Assembly: GCA_017893485.1 (NCBI GenBank) | Contig: CM030363.1 | Coordinates: 112,339,073-112,403,072, forward strand | Source: Hemerocallis citrina | Taxonomy: Eukaryota; Streptophyta; Magnoliopsida; Asparagales; Asphodelaceae | Length of the DNA: 64,000 nucleotides | Direction: 5' to 3' | In this document: positions 11,467-22,521 of the stretch, one piece after another | Numbering within the stretch: position 1 is the first letter of the stretch | Layout: each line of letters starts with the position of its first letter | Translations under genes and position numbers: made by a program | The notes under the pieces: generated by a model | The model's database searches: none | What the model saw: only the letters and a program-made list of their open reading frames with translations | What the model was told of the DNA's origin: nothing

Positions 11467-11892
11467 CTAACTCCTACGGGTCCTCTTCGCTGCTCGATGT
11501 TCTTCCCGCAGTTCATCCACTTCATCTTGCAGCACATCCGTCAGGTTCTTTCTCTTCTCAAGTTCCCACACTCGGTGACTGAGAACAGAGAAATCGTCCT
11601 TCCGCTGCGCCAGCTGAGCTTCCAAAACTCCAACTCTCTCCTTCAGAGTCTCCACTTGCCTCTGAAGAGAAGCCACAGTGCCACACAGAGTTGGTCCCTC
11701 TTCTTCATCGGAAGAAGAATCATCAGATGAATCTGGAGGTGGGGTAATCTCTCAAGATTCAGGCCACTCCTCATCATCAGAATCTGCTTGCCTAGGGTGA
11801 TACTCGTCCACAGAATCAGCCTGTCCAGGATGGTACTCTTCCTCAATAATATGCCAGTCGTCGCCTCCAGCAGGGTCGAAGTGATCAGCCAT
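11467..11892 (-). pseudogene. Coiled-coil ORF upstream of gag
   Basis: From ATG at 11892 the frame codes for an acidic segment (MADHFDPAGGDDWHIIEEEY, then a repeated HPGQADSVDEYHPRQAD). After one TGA (11752-11754) it continues into a clear heptad coiled coil (VASLQRQVETLKERVGVLEA, LSHRVWELEKRKNL) and ends KRTRRS. It sits between the primer site and gag in a different frame from gag, separated by about 120 bp of AT-rich DNA. I do not recognise a family. It may be an extra leader ORF or an upstream Gag exon. Confidence 0.6.
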
Positions 11893-12045
11893 CTTAGAAT
11901 AGAGAGGAAGAAGCATAAACCATAGAGCAACACAAATGTAAGTCACTTACATTTAAATTTCTAAACTCAAACATACACTCTAATGTCCACTTCTAGGGTG
12001 TCGTTCCTTATAAATTTGTACAAGTGTGAAAGCGTAGAAAGCGTG

Positions 12046-12057
12046 GCTCTGATACCA
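12046..12057 (-). other. Primer-binding site, initiator Met tRNA
   Basis: The minus strand reads TGGTATCAGAGC, the exact complement of the 3' end of plant initiator methionine tRNA, three bases inside the 5' LTR. This fixes element direction and the 5' LTR border. Confidence 0.95.
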
Positions 12058-13319
12058 CTCTGTAACGCCCCGAATACCAAATCACTGAATTCGAGATGTT
12101 CTACAGGATCTTTTCACTTTCATTGAGTACAATTTTACAAGAAAATTCAAACTTTTCTTTTTACATCAGAGTTTACATCATATTACATTTACATTTGCAC
12201 AGCGGAAGTAAAAATATATAACATTTACATAATGTACAACAACATGATAAAATCTTTATGCATCCATTCCTCTTTACATGTAATTTATCTTGCATACAAA
12301 ACTGTGGGTACGTCAGTTTATTCAACCGACGATAATTATACATGGCCATCCTCTCTATGCCAGAAACAGTATAACGAATCTCATTTCTTAACAAATCACA
12401 AACTTGTTCATAATAAGAATATAAATCAAAAGGGGAACTTTTAATGATGTCGTGTCGTGATTGTGCACTTAATCCTTAATGCAATTATTTAGTTTACATG
12501 ACACTAATGCGCACTTGTTCGGATTCTATGCATCCCATACTACATAGGTTCGAGGGCAAGCCTCTTATTCGTTCTTCAATTTTGTAGGGTTCAATCCCTC
12601 GCCATGATTTACTCCACTTCTGTAATTACGGTGAGTATCCTAAATGGTCTATGAGTACAAGCTCGTGCACTGGACCCTGGAGGGGAACCCCACGCCATGT
12701 CTTGACTCATCAAGCATGCATTCTGTGGCAATTCAAGCCTCCTCCCTGAACACGATCCTCTTGCAGTCACCAAACATCCCACAAGCGTGACTAGAGTCCG
12801 ATCATTCTGAGTTGTGCCCGCGCCATGTCTTGACTCATCAAGCATGCATTCTGCAGCTCACACACCCGCACCGTAAACTCTAGTTCTCATACTTATGTTT
12901 TTCTCTCACTTTCATCACCTCCTCACTATGTACTAAAATTATTAGAATCATGAATCAAAATCAAAGCTCTAGAGTTAGCCTCTCCACCAAACCGGACTTA
13001 TCATTTCATTTACACATGACCAACCTTGGTCTTCTTTTCAATATCATTTCATTTCACTGCCGGGGGAGACTTAGCTACTCTTTTGTTCAATTTCAAATTC
13101 ACAATTTTCAATTGAGCATTCTCAGCTCATAATTCATTTTAGAGTCTCACAGACTTCCTTATCATGATCTTAGCCTTTCATGTTCATTTAATTCTCAGTT
13201 CCCATCTATGATTCATTTTTCATAAATCCATACAGTCATAAAAGAGTTCATAGACTTCAATCATAAAGTTCACAACTTCCAACAGCAATAAATAAAATGA
13301 AATCTCGTACATATCAAAG

Positions 13320-14100
13320 TCCACTCTGTACAGTCAACTTGGAAGGACACCAGTCGACTCATACAGTCAATACAGGTTCATCATAAATGCTCGGGATAGT
13401 CGACTACTGCACACGGTCAGTCGGCTGTCTCGCAACTTTTCATGTTCACAGAGTCATCCACGTGACAGTCGACTGTTCAGCCACCAGTCGTCTGTCCTGG
13501 GATTTTTTTAACAGCACATTTCTAAGTTCAGCTCAGTCGACTAGCTACACGCACTAAGTCGACTGGACAGTTTCATAATTCAAAAACAGAAATTATCCTT
13601 TCAACCGTTCTCACATGCATTTTCATTACAGCATACATACATTCACATTTCATAAACACCACACTTCTTACTTGTTCATTAACATCGTAGCATGGAATTT
13701 CAAGTTACTAATATGTTCTTTTCTTTAAGGAAAATACTTTAAACATGCATTCACACTATTCATAACTTCTTTACGAAGATGAAGATATAAATCTCAAGTC
13801 ATTATACTAGGTCAACATAATGGAATATCTCATTTCATGGAATTGCCGAATAACCATACTTAAATTGATGCACCAGTCGGCTGAACACCTTGTCAGTCGA
13901 CTGCACCGACAGTTCTTAGTTTTGTCAATCATCGCTAGTTCTTTTCATCCATTCACCTTCCCTCCATCATATGTGTCATAGGGAAAATATAAAATTAGTG
14001 ATCACACTATTACGTCTATTTGCACATATGTTTATTACCACATCATGAAAAATAATTGTCTCGTACCAGTCGACTGGTTCATGCGACAGTCGACTGTACC
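13320..14100. repeat. AGTCGACT cluster in the 5' LTR
   Basis: Same arrangement as in the other LTR. Some copies are altered by single transitions (for example AGTCAACT near 13334). Confidence 0.8.
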
Positions 14101-14430
14101 GACTCATTCGTTCTTATTATCAACAGCATGCTCAGGCAATTTCTAATACATTATATTTACTTTTCATAACATGGCAGCAATTATAACAATCATGGTATAA
14201 TTCCTACATTAAAAGTCCTGAGAAACACCCACCTTATTTGACGAAGTAATCGAATCCAGCAAAGTTCCTCAATGCAATGCAGCACTCCTTGCTCCTTGCT
14301 CCTTGTTCCACACCGAAGCCTTCAGAATGCTACTCGGTCCCCCACAGAAAAGCACACACACACACAACTCTCACAAATACTTCTCTTGAAATATTAATCT
14401 AGTGTAAAAGATATAGAGAATGAGAGGGGG

Positions 14431-14438
14431 TATTTATA
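14431..14438 (-). promoter_or_regulatory. TATA box of the 5' LTR
   Basis: TATAAATA on the minus strand. Transcription would start roughly 30 bp further (about 14400). The same box is at 6351-6358 in the other LTR. Confidence 0.6.
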
Positions 14439-15919
14439 CACAAATTAGAGTGAGATGGAGGGTTAGGATGCACTAGGGAGTTGGAAGATCAAGGGCTAGG
14501 ATGGACTAGGAAGTTGTGAAAACTACCCACACCTCACATTAACCGCCCATGATCTCACACCCACTCACCACAATCCGGCCAAGCTTTGTGCCTTGTGCAC
14601 GTGTACATTGAGTGCACGTGTACACACAAACCACTCTACAAAATTTGTACATCAAATACCCGGTAAATAAAAAGAAAAGATGCTACACATTACAAGTTGT
14701 AGATAATAATAATAGGGTATAAATTCATGGGCTAAAATTAATTGGGCCAAAATAATTATTTTGTAGAAGAGATAAATAAATTAACACTTGGGCTTTTAGG
14801 GAAAAATCCTTTATAAAAACAATGCTCTTACTCATCATGTTGAAAATAATAGCCAAAATATTACACGTGCATACCACGTGCAACAAAATAAATAATCTTC
14901 ATTCATTAGGAAAAATCGGGGTATTACAATTACAATGGGACTATTCTATTGATGTCGTGTTGTGGATGTGCACTTAGTCCTTAATGCAATTATTTATATT
15001 ATATGACACTAATGCGCACTTGTTCAGAGTCTATGCAGCCCATATTACATAGGTCCGAGGGCAAGCCCTTAACCGTTCTTCATCTTGTAGGGTTCGATCC
15101 CTCGTCATGACCTAATCTACTACTGTAACTATTGTAAGTATCCTAAATATTTTCTGACCTACGAACTCATGTCCAGGCGTTCTGGAGGGAATCCCAACAC
15201 ACTGACACATGACTCATCATGCAGGCATCCTGTGGTAATTCATCTCCTACCATAGACATGACACCACCCGTAGTCGTCAAACACCCCACGAGCGTCGCCA
15301 CCGAGATGGTACTCTGGAGCAGTATCCACGTCCTATCATGACGCATCATGGGACATCCTGTGAATACTCTCACGCCGCCAATCCAATGGCCCTCATACTC
15401 AATATTTTTCTCTTACTTTCATCACATGTTCGCTATGTATACAATGTTTGTTTTAAAAGAAAAATCATCACAACCTAGAGCTAGCTTACCCTACTGGACT
15501 TAAATCAAAACAAAAGAGACAGTCAGCCTACCTGGCTACTTCTCAAGAGACGCTCAATCCTCAATGGTTAGCCCTCAAAATCATAAATAAAACTGCCGGT
15601 CACTAGGGTCTCGCCTAGCCTCTAGTTTCCAACAACTATCTCTTTCTAAAGGTCAACAATAATTCATAATCAATCTGAAATAATCATTTCCATTTCTTTT
15701 GTTCACAAACTCTTTTTCAAAAATATTTCTTTTATAATCTCATAACATGAGAACAATTCAATTCAATCTCTTAATCAATTTCATCATTCACCTTCGTGTG
15801 CATTTCAAAATAAACTCAATCAAGTATTAATAATCATAAAATCTCGTATCCAATCTTATTCAACTTTCACATGTCAGAAATCAAATCCAAACTCAAAAAA
15901 ATCCATCAGCCAAGACAGG

Positions 15920-16245
15920 GGCAGTCGACCGTTAAAGGAGGCCAGTCGACTGTTCTGTGAGACTTCAAAAACTCAAGAACTAAAATGCCAGTTCAGTCGA
16001 CTGTGGACAAATGCTCAATCGACTGTCCTGCAAAACTTTGAAACTCAAAAACAACACAGTCAGTTCAGTCGACTATTGACAAAGGATCAGTTGACTATTC
16101 CGCGAAACTTTGAAACTCAAAAACCAATAATCAATACAGTAACAGTCGACTGTGGAAAGTAGACAGTCGACTGTCATGCTGACAAAAAAATGAATTTTAA
16201 TACTTGATAGTCGACTGACGACTCTAGCTCGGTCGACTGTCGATT
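15920..16245. repeat. AGTCGACT cluster in the host solo LTR
   Basis: About ten copies of (C)AGTCGACTG and one-base variants in 320 bp, often in pairs 20-30 bp apart. This LTR is clearly diverged from the nested one yet has the same motif. Confidence 0.8.
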
Positions 16246-18186
16246 GCACTAGGTTGCAGTTTAAAGTGGATCCTGAATATATTTTCACACTTTCAATTGA
16301 TTTGCATTTCCATAAAAATATGAATCATTTCCTGAACGTATTCCTTTGAAAAACAATATCGTACATGTTCTCAAATTCACAAGTTTCTCATTTTTCACTA
16401 AAATCCTTTTTCAAAATGCATAAAAACACGTACAATCAATTTTCCAAATAGAATGTTGTCTTTTATCAAAATTACTTTATAAAAATTCCTATACTCATAA
16501 AAATAAATATTATTGAGATTGGATCCTCACTTCTTTGCCACATTAGCATCAAAAGTCATTTTTTTCAGATATTTGCATTATTTCAATTACTATTTTAACC
16601 ATGCATTATACAATCACAACTTACCAAATGGCACATATTCTTGCATGCAAATATTCTAACAATCACCATAACACACTTTGGACAATAAATTTAGCAATTC
16701 ACATCTATCACATTAATTAAAATTTAGCAATCAATCTCTACAATAACTAGCATGTAATTTTCATCATACCAATTCAAATTTAACGAATAAAATTATATAT
16801 TATCTACCAAGAAATTTCTACTCCTATATTAGAAAGAATTTAAGAAACACCCACCTAAAGTTGAAGAATTTGTACTCAAATGAACTCCTAGAATTAGGAA
16901 CTCCTAAAGAAAACTCCAATGCAACTCCTCGAAATCCGCATACCAAAACAAGCCCACACTCCTTCTCCATTTTCGACCGCACCCAAGAAAGGCAAATCAA
17001 CTACATTTTTGTCTTTATAGGTGTAAACCTATATATATCTACCTATATATATGTACATAATTGTATATATATATATATATGGTGAATAGGTATGGATTTG
17101 TGTAAGAGTAGGTGGAGTAGAAAAGTGTATTTGCTTGATGGTTGTGGGGCATTTGCTTTCGGCAGGAAGAAGAAAGAGGAAAGGAAGAAAGAGAGAGAGA
17201 GAGGTACATGTCTACATACGTACATATATATATATTAGGGCCGATATGCATGTAGACATAGGAGTAGGTGTGGGAGCAAAAGAAAACATGCTGGACTTGA
17301 ATTCGGAGGCTTTGATTGCTTTCGGAAATCCAACAGAGGAGGAGGAATAGATGAGAGAGTGAGAGAGACTTAGGGGTATTTTTATAGGTTAATTAATAGG
17401 TTTTAGAATAACCATCTCCCACATGAACACCACTAACCCCACACTCAAAATTTCAAAACTTGCTTTCCCTCCTAATTTTAAGAACCAAAAATTCTGTTTT
17501 CCCTCTTCTTAAAACAGCCTGGCCCCAAAATGTGTGCACATCGCACGTGTGCACGTGCACGTGCTTTGTGTACACTACAAAATAATTTATTTAATTCCTT
17601 TAAAATAATTATTTATATATGTAATAAACATATAAAATTATAATTTTCATGTACAATAAAAATAGACAGACACATTTCATGAAATTTATTTTGAAAGAAG
17701 AATACGCTTAAACACGTGCACAAAACACGTGCGTCGCCCGTAAATCTCAAAAATAAAAAAATGACTATATCAACCGAAAAATATATATAAATAATCGGAA
17801 TGTAACACAAGAAAAATATAATCAATATACACATTCCATATTGTAATTAACACGCATGTGAAAACACGTGCAATACACGTAGAAAAATTATTTTAATTAA
17901 AATAAACGAAAAATTGAATTCCGTTTACAAAACGAATTTAAACACGTTATAAAAATAAATAATTGAAACTCATCGAAAACATTGCACGTAACGGTAGAAT
18001 ACCCGAAATCGACACGTGCATCGATAATATGCAAAAAGCACGTAAAATATAAAGATTGAATTTTAGCATCTGAGTTGTCTCAAATGGGATTTTAAGAATA
18101 CGAGAATGCATAAATATTCGGAATTCAAAATAAATATCAAAATGCATTATGGATATCACCAATAACGGTACAAAATGCACGTGCGT

Positions 18187-18233
18187 AACACCCGAGGGCA
18201 AAATTGTTATTTCTAATTTTGCCGCGTGTTACA
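18187..18233. repeat. Hairpin at the LTR terminus
   Basis: An imperfect inverted repeat: GTAACAC...GGGCAAAATT on the left pairs with AATTTTGCC...GTGTTAC on the right, ending at the LTR border. The related solo LTR has an equivalent structure at 32628-32680. Confidence 0.7.
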
Positions 18234-18328
18234 TTGTTGGGTCAACGGGAAGTTTGTGATGGACTACGATCTTTGAAGTTGGATGATATTATACTTTATA
18301 CTATATATTATACAAATAGGATTACCCC
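18234..18328. other. Short spacer between LTR and CACTA element
   Basis: Begins with the right TTGTT TSD and ends with CCC, the left TSD of the CACTA element. No gene seen. Confidence 0.6.
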
Positions 18329-18559
18329 CACTACAACTGAATTACCCTACAGTGGCGCTTTTACCCCGACGCTTTCAATAAACGCCGAGGACGAATGAAG
18401 TTATTAATTAGAAGCAAAAAACAGCCTTAATTCTATAGCATTTTATAGAAAGCGCCGGGGTTGGCATATATTCCCTGGCATTGTATAAGAGACGCCGGGT
18501 ATACTCTCTAATTACCTTAATCCTTTCCAATAACCAGCGTTAATATCTTTCTTTCTTTC

Positions 18560-18902
18560 GCCTCTCTCTTTCCTATTTACGAGCTCGCAAAAGCTTAAAA
18601 ACCCTAGTGCCCAAATCCCCTCCTCTCCAAATCTCCTCGCAAATCCCCTCGTCTCCAAATCTCCTCGCTAATCTCCTCGCTCGTCTCCAAATCCCCGCGC
18701 CACAACCCAAATTCCGTCGCTCGTCTCTCAAACCCTAGTGCTCGTCTCCTCCGCCGTGCTCCCCCGCTCGTCTCCTTCGCCGTGCGCCCCCTGCTCATCT
18801 CCTCTGCCGTGCTCCCCGCCGTCGTGTCTCCGGCATCCTAATCGCCCTTTCACGCCATCGTTCTCCCCCTCTCTCTAGCTCTCAAACCCTCGCTCATCTC
18901 CG
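18560..18902 (+). other. Putative promoter/5'-UTR exon of the CACTA gene
   Basis: A CT-rich, GC-richer stretch with two exact telo-box motifs AAACCCTA (18599-18606, 18730-18737) and repeated CTCCAAATCTCCTCGC-type units. It ends in ATCTCCG before GTATGATT, a good plant splice donor at 18903. The matching acceptor would be ATTTCAG ending at 20207, just before the TNP2 start. No TATA box is convincing. Confidence 0.45.
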
Positions 18903-20226
18903 GTATGATTATTTTCAACCTTTAATAAATTTTTTATTTTTTAATGAAATTGTTTGGGATTTTTTGCTAAATAATCTGTGATTTAAGAGTATTTTGCGAT
19001 TTGAGAATGTGTTGGGATTTGATAATGTGGACTAATTAGGGTTTGTTGTATTTGTTAATTATGATTGTATAATGTTAGAGAGGATTAGTCTAAAATCAAC
19101 TCTCTCTGTGAAATTTATCATTGTTTATTTGACCCCAAATAGTTACTCCTATTAATGGTGTCCATATCCAAAACAAAACTTCCTAAAATAACCATTCACC
19201 CTATGCTATCAAATTTTCTAATAGCAAGTGTTCAATAACCCACCCTCTAGGAATTTGCTGGAGGGTAGCTAGTCTTTTGTACTTCTTATATTGTTATTTT
19301 TTTAACTTAGTTTGTTATTGTTGAAGGTTTATTGGCTATGTTTTATTTTCTATTTGTAGGTCTTGTATTTGAGTTCAATACTTGGACTTTGTTTTGTTAA
19401 ACTCTTTTTAATAAAACATGATGACTATATTCTATCTTCTTCCTCATTAAGGAAAAAAAAGGTGCATAAAGGGGTATTTACTATTCAGCATAAAGGTGCA
19501 TAATGGTTGACCTCCAATCCCTAGGGAGCTGCTACTTCCTTTCATGCTTTAATTCACTGTTAGGAGCTGCTACTTCCTATCATGCTTTAATTCACTATTG
19601 CATGTAACTATTTGAGATAATATGATTACCATATAATCACAACCGACAACCAAATAAAAGAATCATCGACAAAATAAGTGACTTTCTGTATATGTTACCT
19701 CTTGAAGTGACTTTCTGTTTATGTTAGCCTCTTGACTTGAAGATATAGAAGTCATTCAAATCAATCCACCATAACTTCGACACAAACATACGTATATCAT
19801 TCACACATCCAAGTAATATAATTCAAGTTTGACAACACAATTTATGAGTCATTCCAAAAACTAGTACAATGAACATTCAAATTAAAGCTCTTTTTACATT
19901 TAAAGTATATGAAAATTCGTCTTTCACATATAAAGTATATGTCATTAATTCTACTTGGAAGTCATACTATCTGGAAAACACTTATAATAAACACATTCAA
20001 CATGACACTAAGTAACTTGACAAACTCCTAAGAGGATAACTATATACAGTCTAAAGTAACCTTTTTTTCCTTTCTTTTACCATGTTGAAAATGATCCATG
20101 GCTAAATTTTATTAGATGTAATAATAATTATTTCACACTATTCATGGGCAATCAACTTAGTAAGGTAGATGCTATTAATATTTTAATATATGAAATTTTA
20201 ATTTCAGATTTAGTGATATTGTTGAA

Positions 20227-21561
20227 ATGGATAAAAGCTGAATGAGCAAGTCATGATTATCAAAGGAGTATCGGGACGACATTAAAGAATTCATTATTTT
20301 CGCCAAGAAAAATTCTCGTGATACAAATTTGATTCTTTGTCCATGCCGGCGGTGTACTAACTGTCATCTGAAGACATGCGTCGAAGTTGAAACACATTTG
20401 GTGATCAATGGTCTTCTCCAAGGGTACACACAATGGTTTTGCCATGGAGAGCATGCCCAAGCAATTCTGGTTGAAACGGGTGTGTTAGAAGATGAAGACG
20501 AGCACATATTAAACGAAAACTTAAATGTGGCCTATGAGATGCAAGATTTATTGCGGGATGCATTTGGAATTCGTAACAATCCAACACACTCCAATAGTTC
20601 AACAACACAAGTCCATAATGAGCCAACAGTATCAGTAGACATTAGTGGAGGATTGGAAGAGGAAAGACAAGATTCTAAAGTTAATAAAGAATATGAAGCC
20701 TTTAATTACTAAGTTAATGGAAGATGCTATAGTACACCTTTGTACCGTGATTGCTCAAAATTTACGAAATTTGCATTCATTGTTAGATTATTTCAGATCA
20801 AAACTTTAAACGGGTGGTCTGCTAAGTTCTTCAACATGCTACTTCAATTGTTGAATAAAGCATTTCCTGAAATCTGTATTCCAGAATCATCCCATGCTAC
20901 CAAAAAATTTCTGAAGTCTTTTGATTTAGGGTATGAGAAGATTTTAGCTTGTCCATTTGATTGTATGCTCTTCAGGGGGGATAAGGTAAGACTACAAAAT
21001 TATGAAATATGCGAAACGTCAAAATGGAAAGGAAAACCAAATGAAGGCCAAGAAGCTGATGACGCAGTTAAAACAAATCGGAAAAAGAGGCCTGCAAAAA
21101 TTTTGCGATATTTTCCTCTTATACCTAGGGTGCAAAGAATGTTTATGTCATCTAAAACTTCTTAGGATATGAGATGGCATGCAGAATGTCGCAAGAATGA
21201 CGGGGTTCTCAGACACCCGGCTGATTCTCAATCTTGGAAAAAGTTTGATGAAAGATATCCTAATTTTGCTGAAGATCCTCGCAGTGTGAGACTTGGATTA
21301 GCCAGTGATGGTTTTAACCCATTCAAGAAAATGAGCAATACATATAGCATATTGCCCGTTGTTTTAATTCCGTACAATTTGCCCCCTTGGAAATGTATGA
21401 AACCTTCATCGTTTATGTTGTCCATGATAATTCCTGGACTGAAAAGTCCAGGAAATGATATAGACATGTACCTTCAACCATTAATAGAAGTTAATAATGA
21501 ATATGAAGCCTATACTTTGGGTGTAAGGATCAATATTGGAGAAAGGTGCAGTAAGTGGTGA
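20227..21561 (+). pseudogene. TNP2-like CACTA transposase, truncated
   Basis: From ATG at 20227 a single frame gives the transposase-associated domain (KEYRDDIKEFIIFAKKN, ILCPCRRCTN, THLVINGLLQGYTQWFCHGE), then TNP2 signatures (FAFIVRLFQIKTLNGWS, KKRPAKILRYFPLIPRVQRM, DMRWHAE, NDGVLRHPADSQSWK, RSVRLGLASDGFNPF, IPYNLPPWKCMKP, IPGLKSPGNDIDMYLQPLIE). It stops at 21559, before the rest of the catalytic region. Nonsense codons at 20239, 20254, 20710 and 21163 interrupt it, yet there is no frameshift. It follows a likely intron acceptor at 20207. Confidence 0.9.
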
Positions 21562-21773
21562 AGGTTTTGAATTTGACAAGAAGTTGAAGAACTGAAAACA
21601 TGGTGGAGATTGAGGCCCAGGACTAAGGTTTCAATCAAGGGCTTTATGATAGATGTTAATTTAAGAGAGACGTATTACGAAAACAGCAATGTAGAAAAAT
21701 AATACAATAACAATTATTGCATTTGATTATTTAAACTAATTTTGATTGAGTTGCAATTATCTGAAATGTGCAG

Positions 21774-22521
21774 AAAATGTATGAAATTGGTTCGGCAAGT
21801 CGAGGAAAATAGGATGTATTGCACACTGCTGGAACTAGTAGCTTCGCTATAGTTCGTGAGAGATTGGTATGTGTTAAGTGTTTTTTTTTTCACTGATGAA
21901 TATACAAAGATTATAAAGTTTCTTATAGCTGTGATTTATTAATATAAAGGTTGAGGAATACGGTGCAGTCAAGTTCAGCGATCTAGATTTTTTTGACACA
22001 ACCCACAAGAAATCAGATGGCCAATTTGTTTCCACAACAGCTGCGATGATATCGGTAATTTTTCTTCATGATGTATGTGTTCTTTGATTTGTTAAGTTGC
22101 TTAGTAGTAAATAACTTATATAATTTTATGCCAATTTGTATTTTAACAGAGCATTGCCAGAGTCAAGTATGCTGAATTGTCTTCCACAATGGCCTCCGAC
22201 TCTATCACATCTGACTTTGACGCATTATCACTTTAGCGTCATGCTTTGATCGAAATAAGAGGCCCCGAGCGCCCTGGCCGTGTGCGTGGAATGGGTTTAG
22301 GCCCAACGCCCACTCAAATCTTCGAGGCTCGTGCATCTAGTGCTGAGGATCCGAGAGATGAGGAGATACACTCTCTAAGGTCAGGGTTGTCACAGCTTCA
22401 AGAGGTAGTTTCAGCTTTGGTGAGGCAACAAAATCCCGAACCAGCCATTCCGACACAAGTTAGAAATTGTAACTTAGAATATACAAGTTTAGATGCGCTA
22501 ACTTTTCATGCCTTTCCATAA
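21774..22521 (+). pseudogene. TNPA-like (plant Ptta/En/Spm transposase) gene, 3 exons
   Basis: Exons at 21774-21866, 21950-22054 and 22150-22521 are joined by GT-AG introns (GTATGTG...ATAAAG and GTAATTTT...TTTTAACAG). They read MYEIGSASRGK, SSFAIVRERL, then EEYGAVKFSDLDFFDTTHKK and RVKYAELSSTM, then GPERPGRVRGMGLGPTPTQ and a short coiled coil (EEIHSLRSGLSQLQEVVSAL). This is the C-terminal part of the plant En/Spm-type transposase family, a DNA-binding partner of TNP2. In-frame TAG codons in exons 1 and 3 break it, and the N-terminal part is missing or unrecognisable. Confidence 0.82.

Larger units (their letters stand above)
3981..14928 (-). mobile_element. Complete Tekay/Del-like chromovirus (Ty3/gypsy)
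   Basis: A 10.95-kb element with two 2868-bp LTRs, flanked by ATTAC on both sides (3976-3980, 14929-14933). On the minus strand the order is LTR, primer site, coiled-coil ORF, gag, protease, RT, RNase H, integrase, chromodomain, polypurine tract, LTR. The long LTRs and the C-terminal chromodomain fit the Tekay/Del group of chromoviruses. I count roughly 45 differences between the LTRs by eye (about 98.4% identity), so the insertion is recent. The coding part nevertheless has at least six nonsense codons and several frame breaks, so it cannot make a full polyprotein. Confidence 0.93.
12061..14928 (-). repeat. 5' LTR of the complete chromovirus
   Basis: 2868 bp, begins TGTAACGCCCC and ends GGGGTATTACA on the plus strand, and pairs with 3981-6848. 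Roughly 45 differences by eye, mostly transitions, plus a few 1-bp indels. Confidence 0.95.
3596..18233 (-). mobile_element. Ty3-type solo LTR split by a younger element
   Basis: The left end reads TGCAACACCCCG (a mutated TGTAACACCCC) and the right end GCCGCGTGTTACA. Both are flanked by TTGTT (3591-3595 and 18234-18238), a perfect 5-bp TSD. Removing the element at 3981-14928 and its extra ATTAC leaves about 3.69 kb of LTR-like DNA with no coding and no primer site. It is therefore a solo LTR, the usual product of LTR-LTR recombination. The reading direction is minus by comparison with the nested element. A plausible TATA box lies at 17377-17386 on the minus strand. A (TA)n run lies near 17065-17080 and a hairpin at the right end. 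Confidence 0.85.
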
